From: Ruegeria sp. THAF33
GTDB taxonomy: Bacteria; Pseudomonadota; Alphaproteobacteria; Rhodobacterales; Rhodobacteraceae
Length of the DNA stretch: 64,000 nt
Direction: 5' to 3'
NCBI RefSeq assembly: GCF_009363615.1
Contig: NZ_CP045384.1
Coordinates: 1,114,501-1,178,500, forward strand
A program made the translations under genes and the position numbers. Positions within the stretch are counted from its first letter, which is position 1; every line of letters starts with the position of its first letter. This document shows positions 17,986-25,822 of the stretch, piece after piece. Under the pieces are notes generated by a model, which searched no databases, was not told where the DNA came from, and saw nothing but the letters and a program-made list of their open reading frames with translations.

Positions 17986-19047
17986 GTGGCAGCGATGGAA
18001 AAGCCTGAAAAAGTCCTCATCACTGCGATGAAGAACGAGGGTCCCTATATTCTGGAATGGGTGGCCCATCACAAGGTTTTGGGGTTTGATCGGATCATTG
18101 TCTACACCAATGATTGTACAGACGGTACCAACCAGATTCTGAGACGGTTGCAGGACTTGGGCCATGTGGAGTTTCACAGGAACCGGGTTGGAACCGGAGG
18201 GATTCATCGGTCTGCGCTGAGACAGGCACGGCGTTTGCCGGTGGTGAAAGACGCAATGTGGATATACGTCGGGGACGCGGATGAGTTCCTGAATATTCAC
18301 GTTGGAAATCACAGGGTTGATGATCTGATCGAGGCAACGCCCGGCGTTGACGTCATCTCCATCCCCTGGAAGATTTTCTCGAACAGTGGTCGGCATGTTA
18401 TGCGCGATACGCTGGTGACGCGGCAATTCTTCGATTGTGAACTGGATTTCGAACAAGGCGGGGCAGGGCGCCGGTTTGTCAAATCCCTATTCAGGCAGGG
18501 CGATTTCTATCTTCGTTTCGGGTTGCACAACCCGCACCCCCGTGCCGACCTTCAGGCCGGCGTGTTCCGGTCCGTGCCCGGAGGGCACGCCACGGAACCT
18601 GCGCCCTTCGGCAACCATGTCTCGCCTCCGTTTGGTTTTGAAGTCGCACAGATCAACCACTATGCCGTCAGATCCACGCAGGCCTATCTGGCCAAGCGCA
18701 GCCGAGGTCGGGCAAATCATTCCTCGCAGACACTTGGAACCGAATATTGGGACCGCTGGAACCGTGGCGGTGCCAAGGATGAAACAATCCTGCGGTACAA
18801 GGATGAAGTGGATGCGGTGCTGGAAGAGTTTCGCGCTGACGACAGGCTTCGACGGCTGCATAGAAGAGCGTTCCGCTGGCACAAGGCCCTGATCAACGAT
18901 CTGCTGAAGCTGCCCGAGTATGATGAGCTGTACCAGAAACTTCTTGAAAAACCGGCTGTGGATTTTGTCGCAAAGGACCGTGGCGTAAGGGAACGCCTGT
19001 CGTCCAGCGCGCCGTCTTCGACTGACGAAAACCGGACAGACTCCTGA
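17986..19047 (+). CDS. GT2-like glycosyltransferase (Glyco_tranf_2_4)
   Basis: 353 residues from GTG; an ATG at 17995 is an equal choice, but GGGGATAA is better spaced to the GTG. The N-terminal domain closely parallels that of the 15323 gene: VLITAMKNEGPYILEWVAHHKVLGFDRIIVYTNDCTDGTNQIL, with the metal-binding GDADEFLNI and later QINHYAVRSTQAYLAKRSRG. It lacks the second domain, so the two genes look like paralogues, one with an added C-terminal part. It starts 13 bases after the methyltransferase stop, which indicates an operon. The sugar is unknown. Confidence 0.88.
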   Translation: MAAMEKPEKVLITAMKNEGPYILEWVAHHKVLGFDRIIVYTNDCTDGTNQILRRLQDLGHVEFHRNRVGTGGIHRSALRQARRLPVVKDAMWIYVGDADEFLNIHVGNHRVDDLIEATPGVDVISIPWKIFSNSGRHVMRDTLVTRQFFDCELDFEQGGAGRRFVKSLFRQGDFYLRFGLHNPHPRADLQAGVFRSVPGGHATEPAPFGNHVSPPFGFEVAQINHYAVRSTQAYLAKRSRGRANHSSQTLGTEYWDRWNRGGAKDETILRYKDEVDAVLEEFRADDRLRRLHRRAFRWHKALINDLLKLPEYDELYQKLLEKPAVDFVAKDRGVRERLSSSAPSSTDENRTDS

Positions 19048-19074
19048 CAAAACAGCCCCTGGAGAAATAGACGA

Positions 19075-20970
19075 ATGGTTGCGGATCACTCTCTTCCGAC
19101 GATTGGGATGCTGTGGATGGAAGGCAGCCTGAGCTTTCTGGAGCAGATGTGCATGCTGTCATTCGTCGAATGCGGGCACAGGGTTGTTTTGTTCCACTAT
19201 GGGCAAGTCGACAACGTTCCGGATGGTATCGAACTGGTGTCGGCAAACGAAATCCACGAGCCCAAGCAGTTCATCGTAAACAACCAGTTCAAGACGCCCG
19301 TGCCCCAATCCGATATCTTCAGATTGCATCTGATGAAGAAAACGGACTTTCTGTGGTGCGACACGGATGTGTTGGCGCTTGCCCCGATACCAAGGGCAGA
19401 TCATGTCTTTGGGTATTTCAACCGTGATACCATCTGCAATGCCGTCATGCGGCTGCCATCCGACAGCCCCACGTTGAATGCGTATTCCGAATACTGCCAG
19501 GATCCCTATCCGATCCGCCCCTGGGTTGAAGGGGAAGAACGGAAAGAACTGGAACGCCTGAAACAGGCTGGGGAGTTGCCGCATGCGTCAGATCAGGAAC
19601 ACAGCGTCTACGGCCCCGGTGTCATGACGTGGTTTCTGCGCCACCACGACGAACTTAAACATGCCAGCCCCATACCGGTCTTTTATCCTTTGCCTTTCAG
19701 ACGGGCAGGACAAGCCAATGATATTCACGTCCGAGAGTTCAGGGACGCGTATATCAAAGAGGAAACGCTTGCCGTACATCTGTGGGGGCGTCGGATGCGA
19801 TGGTGGATTGCAAACGGGATCAAGCGGCATTCGTTTCTGGACCGACGTCTGAGGAACCTGGGGGTGAGACCGGGCGACGCGCCTTTGCCGCGCCACGGCC
19901 GTGGGGGCCTCAAACCGGTGGAGTTTCCGGCAAACCTGCCCACCTTGCGCGCTACGACCGAAGAAATCCACGACGCCACCGGCGGCGTCGTGTCCGTTGC
20001 TCTGCTCTCTAACAGGGAAGACTATCTCAAGGCGGCACAGGCTGATCTCGACGCAATTGCAGCCGACAATCTTCATGGCGCCAACACCCCGCCACGCGTC
20101 GGTTTTTCGCGCGGTTGGGAACACTATGGCAGTGATCCTGCGCGGCTGAATGCGCTTGGTATGTCTTTGTACAACTATGCGGATAGCCATCGGTCTCTAC
20201 CCGATCTGCGCGCGCCAAAGACATTCGCCGAAAAACTGGTGGTCATGAAGCTGTTTGGCGAAGTCCCTGATCCGTTGATCTCTGACCGGTCCAAATACGT
20301 GGGCAGCGCCTCGGAATTGCTTGCCTGCCCACAGCGCATGTGGGAGGCGCACATTCCGGCATTGCCCGAGACACTCGACCTCGGGCCCGGCCAGTATTGG
20401 TTGAAAGGAACGATGAGCCATGGTCACAAGCTGGCCCTGTCGTTCCCGCTGGATCGTACGCAGCGCGACGATGCCAACCAGAAACTGGCCGCGTGGCACA
20501 AGACAAAAACGCCCGAAGGGTTCTGGACAGGCGAATGGTGGCGCGCCACGCAAAAGCCCCTCTATTACATCGAAGAAGACTTGTCCGCCGGGGATCGACA
20601 GGCCGGCACCTGGAAATTCTGGGTAATCGCCGGACGCGTGCAGCTGGTGCAGGTTGACCGTGACCGGGGGCGAGGGCGCATCCAGATGCTCCATGATCGC
20701 GACTACGATTACCTTGCAGATGAGCTGTATTCACCAACCAGCAGCACTGTTGAACCCCGGCCCGAACGTTTTGAAGACATGATCCGGATCGCTGAAACCC
20801 TGGGGCAAGACCTTGAATGCGCAAGCGTAGAGCTTTTCCCGGTTGGTGACAGGATTTGCTTGGGTGACATCATGTTGGCGCCGGTGTCGGGCAAGCACAA
20901 GATGCGGTCGGATGCGCTGGATCAGCGTCTGGGTGCCGCGTGGATCGGAACTCGGCTGTTTCCCGGCTGA
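19075..20970 (+). CDS. two-domain protein: GT-A-type glycosyltransferase plus TupA-like ATP-grasp
   Basis: 631 residues. The first half (about 8-255) is a capsular-type glycosyltransferase: LPTIGMLWMEGSLSFLEQMC, SDIFRLHLM and the DXD motif WCDTDVLAL, with a C-terminal LAVHLWGRRMRWW. The second half (about 355-625) resembles TupA-like ATP-grasp proteins of polysaccharide loci: RAPKTFAEKLVVMKLFGE, LISDRSKYVG, QYWLKGTMSHGHKLAL (the Lys of the ATP site), YYIEEDL, and acidic metal-site residues in ECASVELFPVGDRICLGDIM. ATP-grasp enzymes here typically attach an amino acid or similar carboxylate. GGAGAAATAGACGA precedes the ATG. It closes the four-gene run. The fusion suggests one protein transfers and modifies a sugar. 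Confidence 0.8.
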   Translation: MVADHSLPTIGMLWMEGSLSFLEQMCMLSFVECGHRVVLFHYGQVDNVPDGIELVSANEIHEPKQFIVNNQFKTPVPQSDIFRLHLMKKTDFLWCDTDVLALAPIPRADHVFGYFNRDTICNAVMRLPSDSPTLNAYSEYCQDPYPIRPWVEGEERKELERLKQAGELPHASDQEHSVYGPGVMTWFLRHHDELKHASPIPVFYPLPFRRAGQANDIHVREFRDAYIKEETLAVHLWGRRMRWWIANGIKRHSFLDRRLRNLGVRPGDAPLPRHGRGGLKPVEFPANLPTLRATTEEIHDATGGVVSVALLSNREDYLKAAQADLDAIAADNLHGANTPPRVGFSRGWEHYGSDPARLNALGMSLYNYADSHRSLPDLRAPKTFAEKLVVMKLFGEVPDPLISDRSKYVGSASELLACPQRMWEAHIPALPETLDLGPGQYWLKGTMSHGHKLALSFPLDRTQRDDANQKLAAWHKTKTPEGFWTGEWWRATQKPLYYIEEDLSAGDRQAGTWKFWVIAGRVQLVQVDRDRGRGRIQMLHDRDYDYLADELYSPTSSTVEPRPERFEDMIRIAETLGQDLECASVELFPVGDRICLGDIMLAPVSGKHKMRSDALDQRLGAAWIGTRLFPG

Positions 20971-21019
20971 GGCTGGACAATCCCCGGATCTTTCATGCCG
21001 CCGGAACAGTTGGCAGGGC

Positions 21020-21322
21020 CTATTCGACCGCGATTTCCTGGCGCAGTTTTCCAGTTGTTTTGTCAAAGATCAGAATGCGATTGTCATCGGTTGCGACGGC
21101 ATACCAGTTTGCCCCGATGGTCAGGGCCTGCGCCCGGGCGCCGTCGGGCAGCGCGATCTGATCCGGCAAGGTGGGTGTGCGGTCCGATAGGCGGATGACA
21201 ATCAGGGCGAATGTCACTAGAACCCCGCCAATCATCACCGCGGTCAACAGCATGACCATCCGCCGCAGCAATCGCAGTTGCGGAGTTTCCTGCGGTTCTT
21301 GAGGTTCGGAAGGGACAGTCAT
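21020..21322 (-). CDS. DUF6476-type single-pass membrane protein
   Basis: 100 residues. One membrane helix (about 24-46, MVMLLTAVMIGGVLVTFALIVI) is followed by a periplasmic-side part that reads like one beta-propeller blade (ALTIGANWYAVATDDNRILIFDKTTGKLRQEI). The family is restricted to Rhodobacterales as far as I recall and is of unknown function. The ATG at 21322 is preferred to a GTG two codons earlier. Its start codon overlaps that of the divergent pseudouridine synthase gene by two bases. Confidence 0.75.
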   Translation of the reverse strand: MTVPSEPQEPQETPQLRLLRRMVMLLTAVMIGGVLVTFALIVIRLSDRTPTLPDQIALPDGARAQALTIGANWYAVATDDNRILIFDKTTGKLRQEIAVE

Positions 21323-22355
21323 GGGCACCCGCCAGATTGAGTTTCAGATCGCGGCCGATCCGCCGCCTCGCCTTGATAAGGCGCTTTCCCGCGATGTGCC
21401 AGACGGGGAAAACCTGTCGCGCACCCGACTTGCGCGTCTGATCGAAGGGGGCGCGGTACAGATCGACGGTGCCGAGATACGCGACCCCAAGGCCAAGGTG
21501 GTGGAAGGGGCGCGGGTCACGATTGCCGTGGCCGAGGCCGAAGACAGCCATATCGGCCCCGAGGACATCTCGCTCGAGATTCTCTTCGAGGATGCGGACG
21601 TAATCGTCGTCAACAAACCCGCAGGCATGGTCGTACACCCTGCGCCGGGATCACCCAGCGGTACTCTGGTGAATGCTTTGCTCCACCATTGCGGAGACGA
21701 TCTGTCGGGCGTCGGCGGGGTGAAACGCCCCGGTATCGTGCATCGCATCGATAAGGAAACCAGTGGTCTTCTGGTGGTCGCAAAGTCAGACGCGGCGCAT
21801 CACGGTCTGGCCGAGCAATTCGCGGCGCATAGCGTCGAACGGTATTACCGTGCGGTGTGTTACGGGGTGCCGGATGCCAACGATCCTCGGTTGCGCGGTG
21901 TCAAAGGGATCAGCTTTGAACCCGGCAACATCATGCGCGTCACAACGCAACTTGCGCGACACAAGACCGACCGTCAAAAACAGGCGGTTCTGTTTCATGG
22001 CGGGCGGCATGCCGTGACACGCGCACGCGTTGTCGAGACATTTGGTGTGCCGGCGGGTCTTGCCCTGATCGAGTGCTGGCTTGAAACCGGCCGAACGCAT
22101 CAGATCCGCGTTCATATGGCCCACGCAGGGCACGGGCTGGTGGGCGACCCGGTTTATGGCGGCAAGCGCAAGCTGTCCGCCAAAGCGTTCTCCGCCGCCG
22201 CCGCCGCTTTTGTAGGCGCTTTTCCCCGTCAGGCGCTTCATGCTGCTGTTTTGGGATTCGAGCACCCTGTCACCGGTGAATCCCTGCGGTTTGAGGCTGA
22301 CTTGCCGCAAGATATGCGATGCCTTGTCGAACGTCTGCGCGCACCGCTGTCATAA
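21321..22355 (+). CDS. rluD: RluA-family pseudouridine synthase (RluD-like)
   Basis: 344 residues. It converts uridines to pseudouridine in 23S rRNA. An S4 RNA-binding domain (about 12-75, LDKALSRDVPDGENLSRTRLARLIEGGAVQIDG) precedes the synthase domain. The catalytic Asp lies in GIVHRIDKETSGLLVVAKSD; the family block VVNKPAGMVVHPAPG and the late LETGRTHQIRVHMAHAGHGLVGDPVYG are present. The two-domain order fits RluD or RluC; the symbol is the likelier of the two. It is divergent from the DUF6476-type gene with overlapping start codons and precedes rpoH. Confidence 0.92.
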   Translation: MGTRQIEFQIAADPPPRLDKALSRDVPDGENLSRTRLARLIEGGAVQIDGAEIRDPKAKVVEGARVTIAVAEAEDSHIGPEDISLEILFEDADVIVVNKPAGMVVHPAPGSPSGTLVNALLHHCGDDLSGVGGVKRPGIVHRIDKETSGLLVVAKSDAAHHGLAEQFAAHSVERYYRAVCYGVPDANDPRLRGVKGISFEPGNIMRVTTQLARHKTDRQKQAVLFHGGRHAVTRARVVETFGVPAGLALIECWLETGRTHQIRVHMAHAGHGLVGDPVYGGKRKLSAKAFSAAAAAFVGAFPRQALHAAVLGFEHPVTGESLRFEADLPQDMRCLVERLRAPLS

Positions 22356-22393
22356 TAAGCAAACTCCTGTGAAAAAGGGCTTTTTACCTTTTC

Positions 22394-22408
22394 TTAACGT
22401 AAGATTAA
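22394..22408. promoter_or_regulatory. CtrA-like TTAA-N7-TTAA site upstream of rpoH
   Basis: TTAA, CGTAAGA, TTAA, lying 23 bases before the RpoH-type -35 box. Matches the CtrA half-site spacing, but the AT-rich setting makes chance occurrence possible. Confidence 0.35.
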
Positions 22409-22430
22409 TTCCAGACTGTTAGCAGCACCT

Positions 22431-22459
22431 CTTGAATGGGAAGGGTTCCTTACCCATAT
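22431..22459 (+). promoter_or_regulatory. putative RpoH (sigma-32) heat-shock promoter of rpoH
   Basis: CTTGAAT (22431-22437), 15 bases, then CCCATAT (22453-22459). This matches the sigma-32 CTTGAA / CCCATNT consensus. It is 42 bases before the rpoH ATG, so autoregulation is implied. Confidence 0.6.
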
Positions 22460-22500
22460 CCTATGTTAAACATCTAAACATTTGTCGGAGGGACACAATA

Positions 22501-23397
22501 ATGGCAAACTACGCAAATCTTCCCGCACCGACGCCCGAGGGCGGCCTGAATCGCTATATGCAGGAAATCCGCAAGTTTCCTCTGCTGGAGCCGGAAGAAG
22601 AATACATGCTGGCCAAACGCTGGGTCGAAGAGCAGGACACCGAAGCCGCGCACAAGATGGTGACGTCTCACCTGCGTCTGGCGGCCAAGATCGCCATGGG
22701 CTATCGCGGCTATGGTCTGCCGCAGGCCGAAGTGATTTCCGAGGCCAATGTGGGCCTGATGCAGGCGGTCAAACGGTTTGACCCTGAAAAAGGCTTCCGT
22801 CTGGCGACCTATGCCATGTGGTGGATACGTGCCTCGATCCAGGAATACATCCTGCGGTCCTGGTCTCTGGTGAAACTGGGCACGACCTCGGCGCAGAAAA
22901 AGCTGTTCTTCAATCTGCGCAAGGCCAAGGCCCGCATCGGTGCACTGGAAGAGGGCGACCTGCGCCCTGAAAACGTCAAGAAGATCGCCACTGATCTGGG
23001 TGTGACCGAAGAAGAAGTGATCAGCATGAACCGCCGGATGTCCGGTGGCGATGCGTCCCTGAACGCCACGGTCGGGTCCGAAGGCGAAGGCACCATGCAA
23101 TGGCAGGACTGGCTTGAGGATGAGGATGCCGATCAGGCCGGTGATTACGAAGCACGCGATGAACTGGAAGCACGTCGGCAATTGCTGGCGGCGGCTTTGG
23201 ATGTGCTAAATGATCGGGAAAAGGATATCTTGACCCAGCGCCGTCTGATGGATCAGCCTGTCACGCTCGAGGAGTTGAGCACTCAGTACAACGTAAGCCG
23301 AGAGCGCATTCGCCAGATCGAAGTGCGCGCGTTCGAGAAGCTGCAAAAGAAAATGCGGGATCTGGCGCGGGAAAAAGGCATGCTGGGCGTCAGCTAA
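22501..23397 (+). CDS. rpoH: RNA polymerase heat-shock sigma factor RpoH
   Basis: 298 residues. It directs RNA polymerase to heat-shock promoters. Region 1.2/2 is LNRYMQEIRKFPLLEPEEEYMLAKRW and GFRLATYAMWWIRASIQEYILRSWSLVKLGTT. The RpoH box QKKLFFNLRKAKARI is diagnostic against RpoD. Region 4 is VTLEELSTQYNVSRERIRQIEVRAFEKLQKKMR. GGAGG lies 11 bases before the ATG at 22501; an earlier in-frame ATG at 22432 falls inside the promoter and is rejected. Many Rhodobacterales have two rpoH genes; this could be either. A strong terminator follows. Confidence 0.97.
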   Translation: MANYANLPAPTPEGGLNRYMQEIRKFPLLEPEEEYMLAKRWVEEQDTEAAHKMVTSHLRLAAKIAMGYRGYGLPQAEVISEANVGLMQAVKRFDPEKGFRLATYAMWWIRASIQEYILRSWSLVKLGTTSAQKKLFFNLRKAKARIGALEEGDLRPENVKKIATDLGVTEEEVISMNRRMSGGDASLNATVGSEGEGTMQWQDWLEDEDADQAGDYEARDELEARRQLLAAALDVLNDREKDILTQRRLMDQPVTLEELSTQYNVSRERIRQIEVRAFEKLQKKMRDLAREKGMLGVS

Positions 23398-23454
23398 CAG
23401 TTGCGCCCCTGCTTGCCTCGCAGGAAGATTCTTTGCGTTCAAGCAATAACGGAA

Positions 23455-23486
23455 AACGCCCTCTGATGATCAGGGGGCGTTTTTTG
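23455..23486 (+). terminator. rho-independent terminator after rpoH
   Basis: Stem AACGCCCTCTG / CAGGGGGCGTT (one G-T pair), five-base loop ATGAT, followed by a run of T. Confidence 0.88.
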
Positions 23487-23647
23487 CGAATGTTGGCGGA
23501 AACTGAACCAAAGCCCTGAATCAATGGCTGAAGGTCGAAAGCTGTGTTAGAAAAAGACGTGTTTTGTCTTTGATTTCGCAGCAGAACGAGCGCTGGTGAC
23601 CCCTCGGGAAGCGCGTAATTTGAAACAAGCCGAGTACGGAGGGCGCA

Positions 23648-24622
23648 ATGCAAAGACCGGTTCAATTTGGTGTATTGGGTGCCGCGAAATTTGCCCGCGA
23701 ATACATGGCCCCGGCGATACATGCCGCAAATGGCGCGCGCTTGGCCGCGCTGGCAACCTCGGATGCCGCAAAAGCAGAGCCGTTTCAGTCCTTTTGCCCA
23801 GATTTGCAAGTATTTGACAGCTATGATGCGTTGTTGGCAGACGCCGGAATCGACGCAGTCTACATCCCGTTGCCCAATCATATGCATGCGGAATGGAGCC
23901 TTAAGGCTTTAAAGGCTGGTAAGCATGTTCTGTGCGAAAAGCCCATGACCATGAAGGCGGATGAATTCGACGCATTGATCCAAAAGCGGGACGAAAGCGG
24001 CCTGCTGGCCGCCGAGGCATACATGACCGTCCATCACCCTCAATGGCAGCTTGCAAGGAAACTGATCGCTGATGGTGCCATCGGCAATTTGGTACATGTG
24101 ACCGGTGCATTCAGTTTCGACAATCGCTCTGACACTCGGAACATTCGAAACCGTGCGGAAACGGGCGGCGGAGGATTGCGTGACATCGGGGTCTACGTGA
24201 TCGGTGGAGCACGCTTTGCAACCGGGCAAGAGCCTGTGTCGGTGCAATCCGCGATCCGTTGGCAGGATGATATCGACATCTTCACTGAAATTCGCGCGCA
24301 GTTCCCTGGATTTACCTATTCCAGCTATGTGTCCATACGGATGCATCCCCATCAAGAGATGGTATTTCACGGCGAAAGCGGTTTGATCCGTCTGACGACC
24401 CCGTTCAATGCGCGTGTGTTTGGCGAGGCTCGGGTTGAGCTGCACCGGCCGGGGCTTGAAGTTCAGGTCATTCGCTTCCCCGGAGCAGACCATTACAAGT
24501 TGCAGGTCGAGGCCTTTTGCCGATCAATCAGGGATGGGGCGGAATATCCTTGCCCTTTGGAATTCTCACGCGGGACGCAAGAGGTGATTGATCGTGTATT
24601 CGAGGGCGCGGTTTCACTGTAA
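23648..24622 (+). CDS. Gfo/Idh/MocA-family NAD(P)-dependent oxidoreductase
   Basis: 324 residues. The N-terminal Rossmann domain (about 5-120) has GVLGAAKFAREYMAPAI, slightly off the usual GXGXXG, and the family motif KHVLCEKPMTM with the catalytic Lys. The C-terminal alpha/beta sheet domain contains GGGGLRDIGVYVIGGARF, placing the usual Asp and a Tyr or His equivalent. Members oxidise or reduce sugars, inositols and related polyols. GGAGGGCGCA lies before the ATG. It is a single gene without sugar-transport neighbours, so its substrate cannot be guessed. Confidence 0.92.
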   Translation: MQRPVQFGVLGAAKFAREYMAPAIHAANGARLAALATSDAAKAEPFQSFCPDLQVFDSYDALLADAGIDAVYIPLPNHMHAEWSLKALKAGKHVLCEKPMTMKADEFDALIQKRDESGLLAAEAYMTVHHPQWQLARKLIADGAIGNLVHVTGAFSFDNRSDTRNIRNRAETGGGGLRDIGVYVIGGARFATGQEPVSVQSAIRWQDDIDIFTEIRAQFPGFTYSSYVSIRMHPHQEMVFHGESGLIRLTTPFNARVFGEARVELHRPGLEVQVIRFPGADHYKLQVEAFCRSIRDGAEYPCPLEFSRGTQEVIDRVFEGAVSL

Positions 24623-24679
24623 CTTGCGTTGCGGCCAACGGCTCAGCTATCCTGAGTTTCACAATTTCAGGAGATACCG

Positions 24680-24949
24680 ATGGCCGGAGGTTGGGCACGC
24701 GACGGCGCTGTGAGCGAACAGATCGAAGCGTCGATCTCAGATGAACTGGCGCGGATGCAGGCGCAAAAGCGGCCCCAGGGCGAAAGCCTGGCCCATTGTG
24801 CCGAATGCGAGGAACCTATCCCGGAAAAGCGTCGCGTCGCGTTGCCGGGAGTAAAGCTCTGCCTGGATTGCCAGCAAGAGCGGGACGGCGCGTTCAAGGC
24901 GCGCGGCGGTGTAAATCGGCGTGGATCGAAAGACAGTCAGTTGAAGTGA
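24680..24949 (+). CDS. DksA/TraR-family C4 zinc-finger protein
   Basis: 89 residues. The short helical N-terminus (EASISDELARMQAQKR) precedes a C4 zinc finger, CAECEEPIPEKRRVALPGVKLCLDCQQE, the signature of DksA/TraR. Short members lack the long coiled coil of DksA but can still reach the RNA polymerase secondary channel. Whether this one alters transcription is unknown. AGGAG lies 8 bases before the ATG. It is a stand-alone gene. Confidence 0.9.
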   Translation: MAGGWARDGAVSEQIEASISDELARMQAQKRPQGESLAHCAECEEPIPEKRRVALPGVKLCLDCQQERDGAFKARGGVNRRGSKDSQLK

Positions 24950-25289
24950 TCTTGGTATGGCCGCGATGAGCCCAAAGGCGACTCAGGCTATGGGCGCAGC
25001 ATTTGTCGTTTGGGCGGAAAGCGGGAGTTCGCCGCACGCGCGCCCTGCAAATTGGGTAGTTCTGATAGCGGACGTTCACGCCAATCATTAAAAGCTCAAG
25101 TTAGTTAGCACGAACCGAGAAGCCTAATCTTTTCCGTTGTTCGGCACCAATATGTCCAAGTAAACCGTCCGTCTTCGACTTCCCGTGCAAGACTTTTATT
25201 GCGTGCAGATGAGCAGATTCTGGATTTCTATGTGACGTTGATGCGCTGCTTTGAGCGAGTGCCATAGCGCGATCTGATCCAACTTGTGT
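24950..25289. other. intergenic region
   Basis: 340 bases between convergent genes. A plus-strand frame ends LLLRADEQILDFYVTLMRCFERVP before a stop near 25268, with no start codon and no known match; it may be a fragment of a lost gene. Nothing else was seen. Confidence 0.4.
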
Positions 25290-25769
25290 CTAGAACAGGA
25301 GGTCCTCAACGAGCTGTGAGATCAATTGGCTTTTGCCAGACACTCCTGCCTTTCTGTAAATCGCAGTACATTGAGCCTTAACAGTTCCAATTCGGGTTTG
25401 CCTCAGATTGGCGATTTCAGCCATAGACATCCCCTTCAGAACAAGCCATGCGATCTCTGTTTCCGCGCCGGTCAGGCCGAGCTTCTCGAAATACCCCTCT
25501 ACTACGGTTGTGAACTCGCCGGACGTGATCCGGCGGGCAGTTTCGGCCCGATATGTCGCTTTTTGGGCCACGAGCGCAAGCCGGACACCCAGAAATGCAC
25601 CAAGTATCAGCCCGATACTGGCGCCCGCTTCGACAAGCTCTCGCACACTCCAACGTAGCGGAACCGATGGGATGCCCAAAATAGATGCCAGGATTTCCCA
25701 CAGGAAATACGCACCACACAGGCACTGGATGAGGACAAGGGTCCACACGACCCATGCACGGTTCATCAT
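25290..25769 (-). CDS. membrane-anchored LuxR-type HTH regulator
   Basis: 159 residues from the ATG at 25769 (a GTG three codons earlier is possible). Two membrane helices (about 4-28 and 45-70) precede a cytoplasmic LuxR/GerE-type helix-turn-helix: LTGAETEIAWLVLKGMSMAEIANLRQTRIGTVKAQCTAIYRKAGV. There is no receiver or autoinducer domain, so sensing would have to pass through the membrane part, or the anchor may simply tether it. The two genes for secreted proteins follow upstream on the same strand with short gaps, so the three may be one unit. Targets are unknown. Confidence 0.82.
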   Translation of the reverse strand: MMNRAWVVWTLVLIQCLCGAYFLWEILASILGIPSVPLRWSVRELVEAGASIGLILGAFLGVRLALVAQKATYRAETARRITSGEFTTVVEGYFEKLGLTGAETEIAWLVLKGMSMAEIANLRQTRIGTVKAQCTAIYRKAGVSGKSQLISQLVEDLLF

Positions 25770-25822
25770 GCGCGGCACTCTGTGCAGGTCAATTCCGTTT
25801 CAGCAGGTTGCCTCATGTCAGA

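Noticed and set aside
11510..21020. Prophage or integrative element at tRNA-Leu
   Set aside because: No integrase next to the tRNA and no repeat of its 3' end was noticed; only glycan genes follow.
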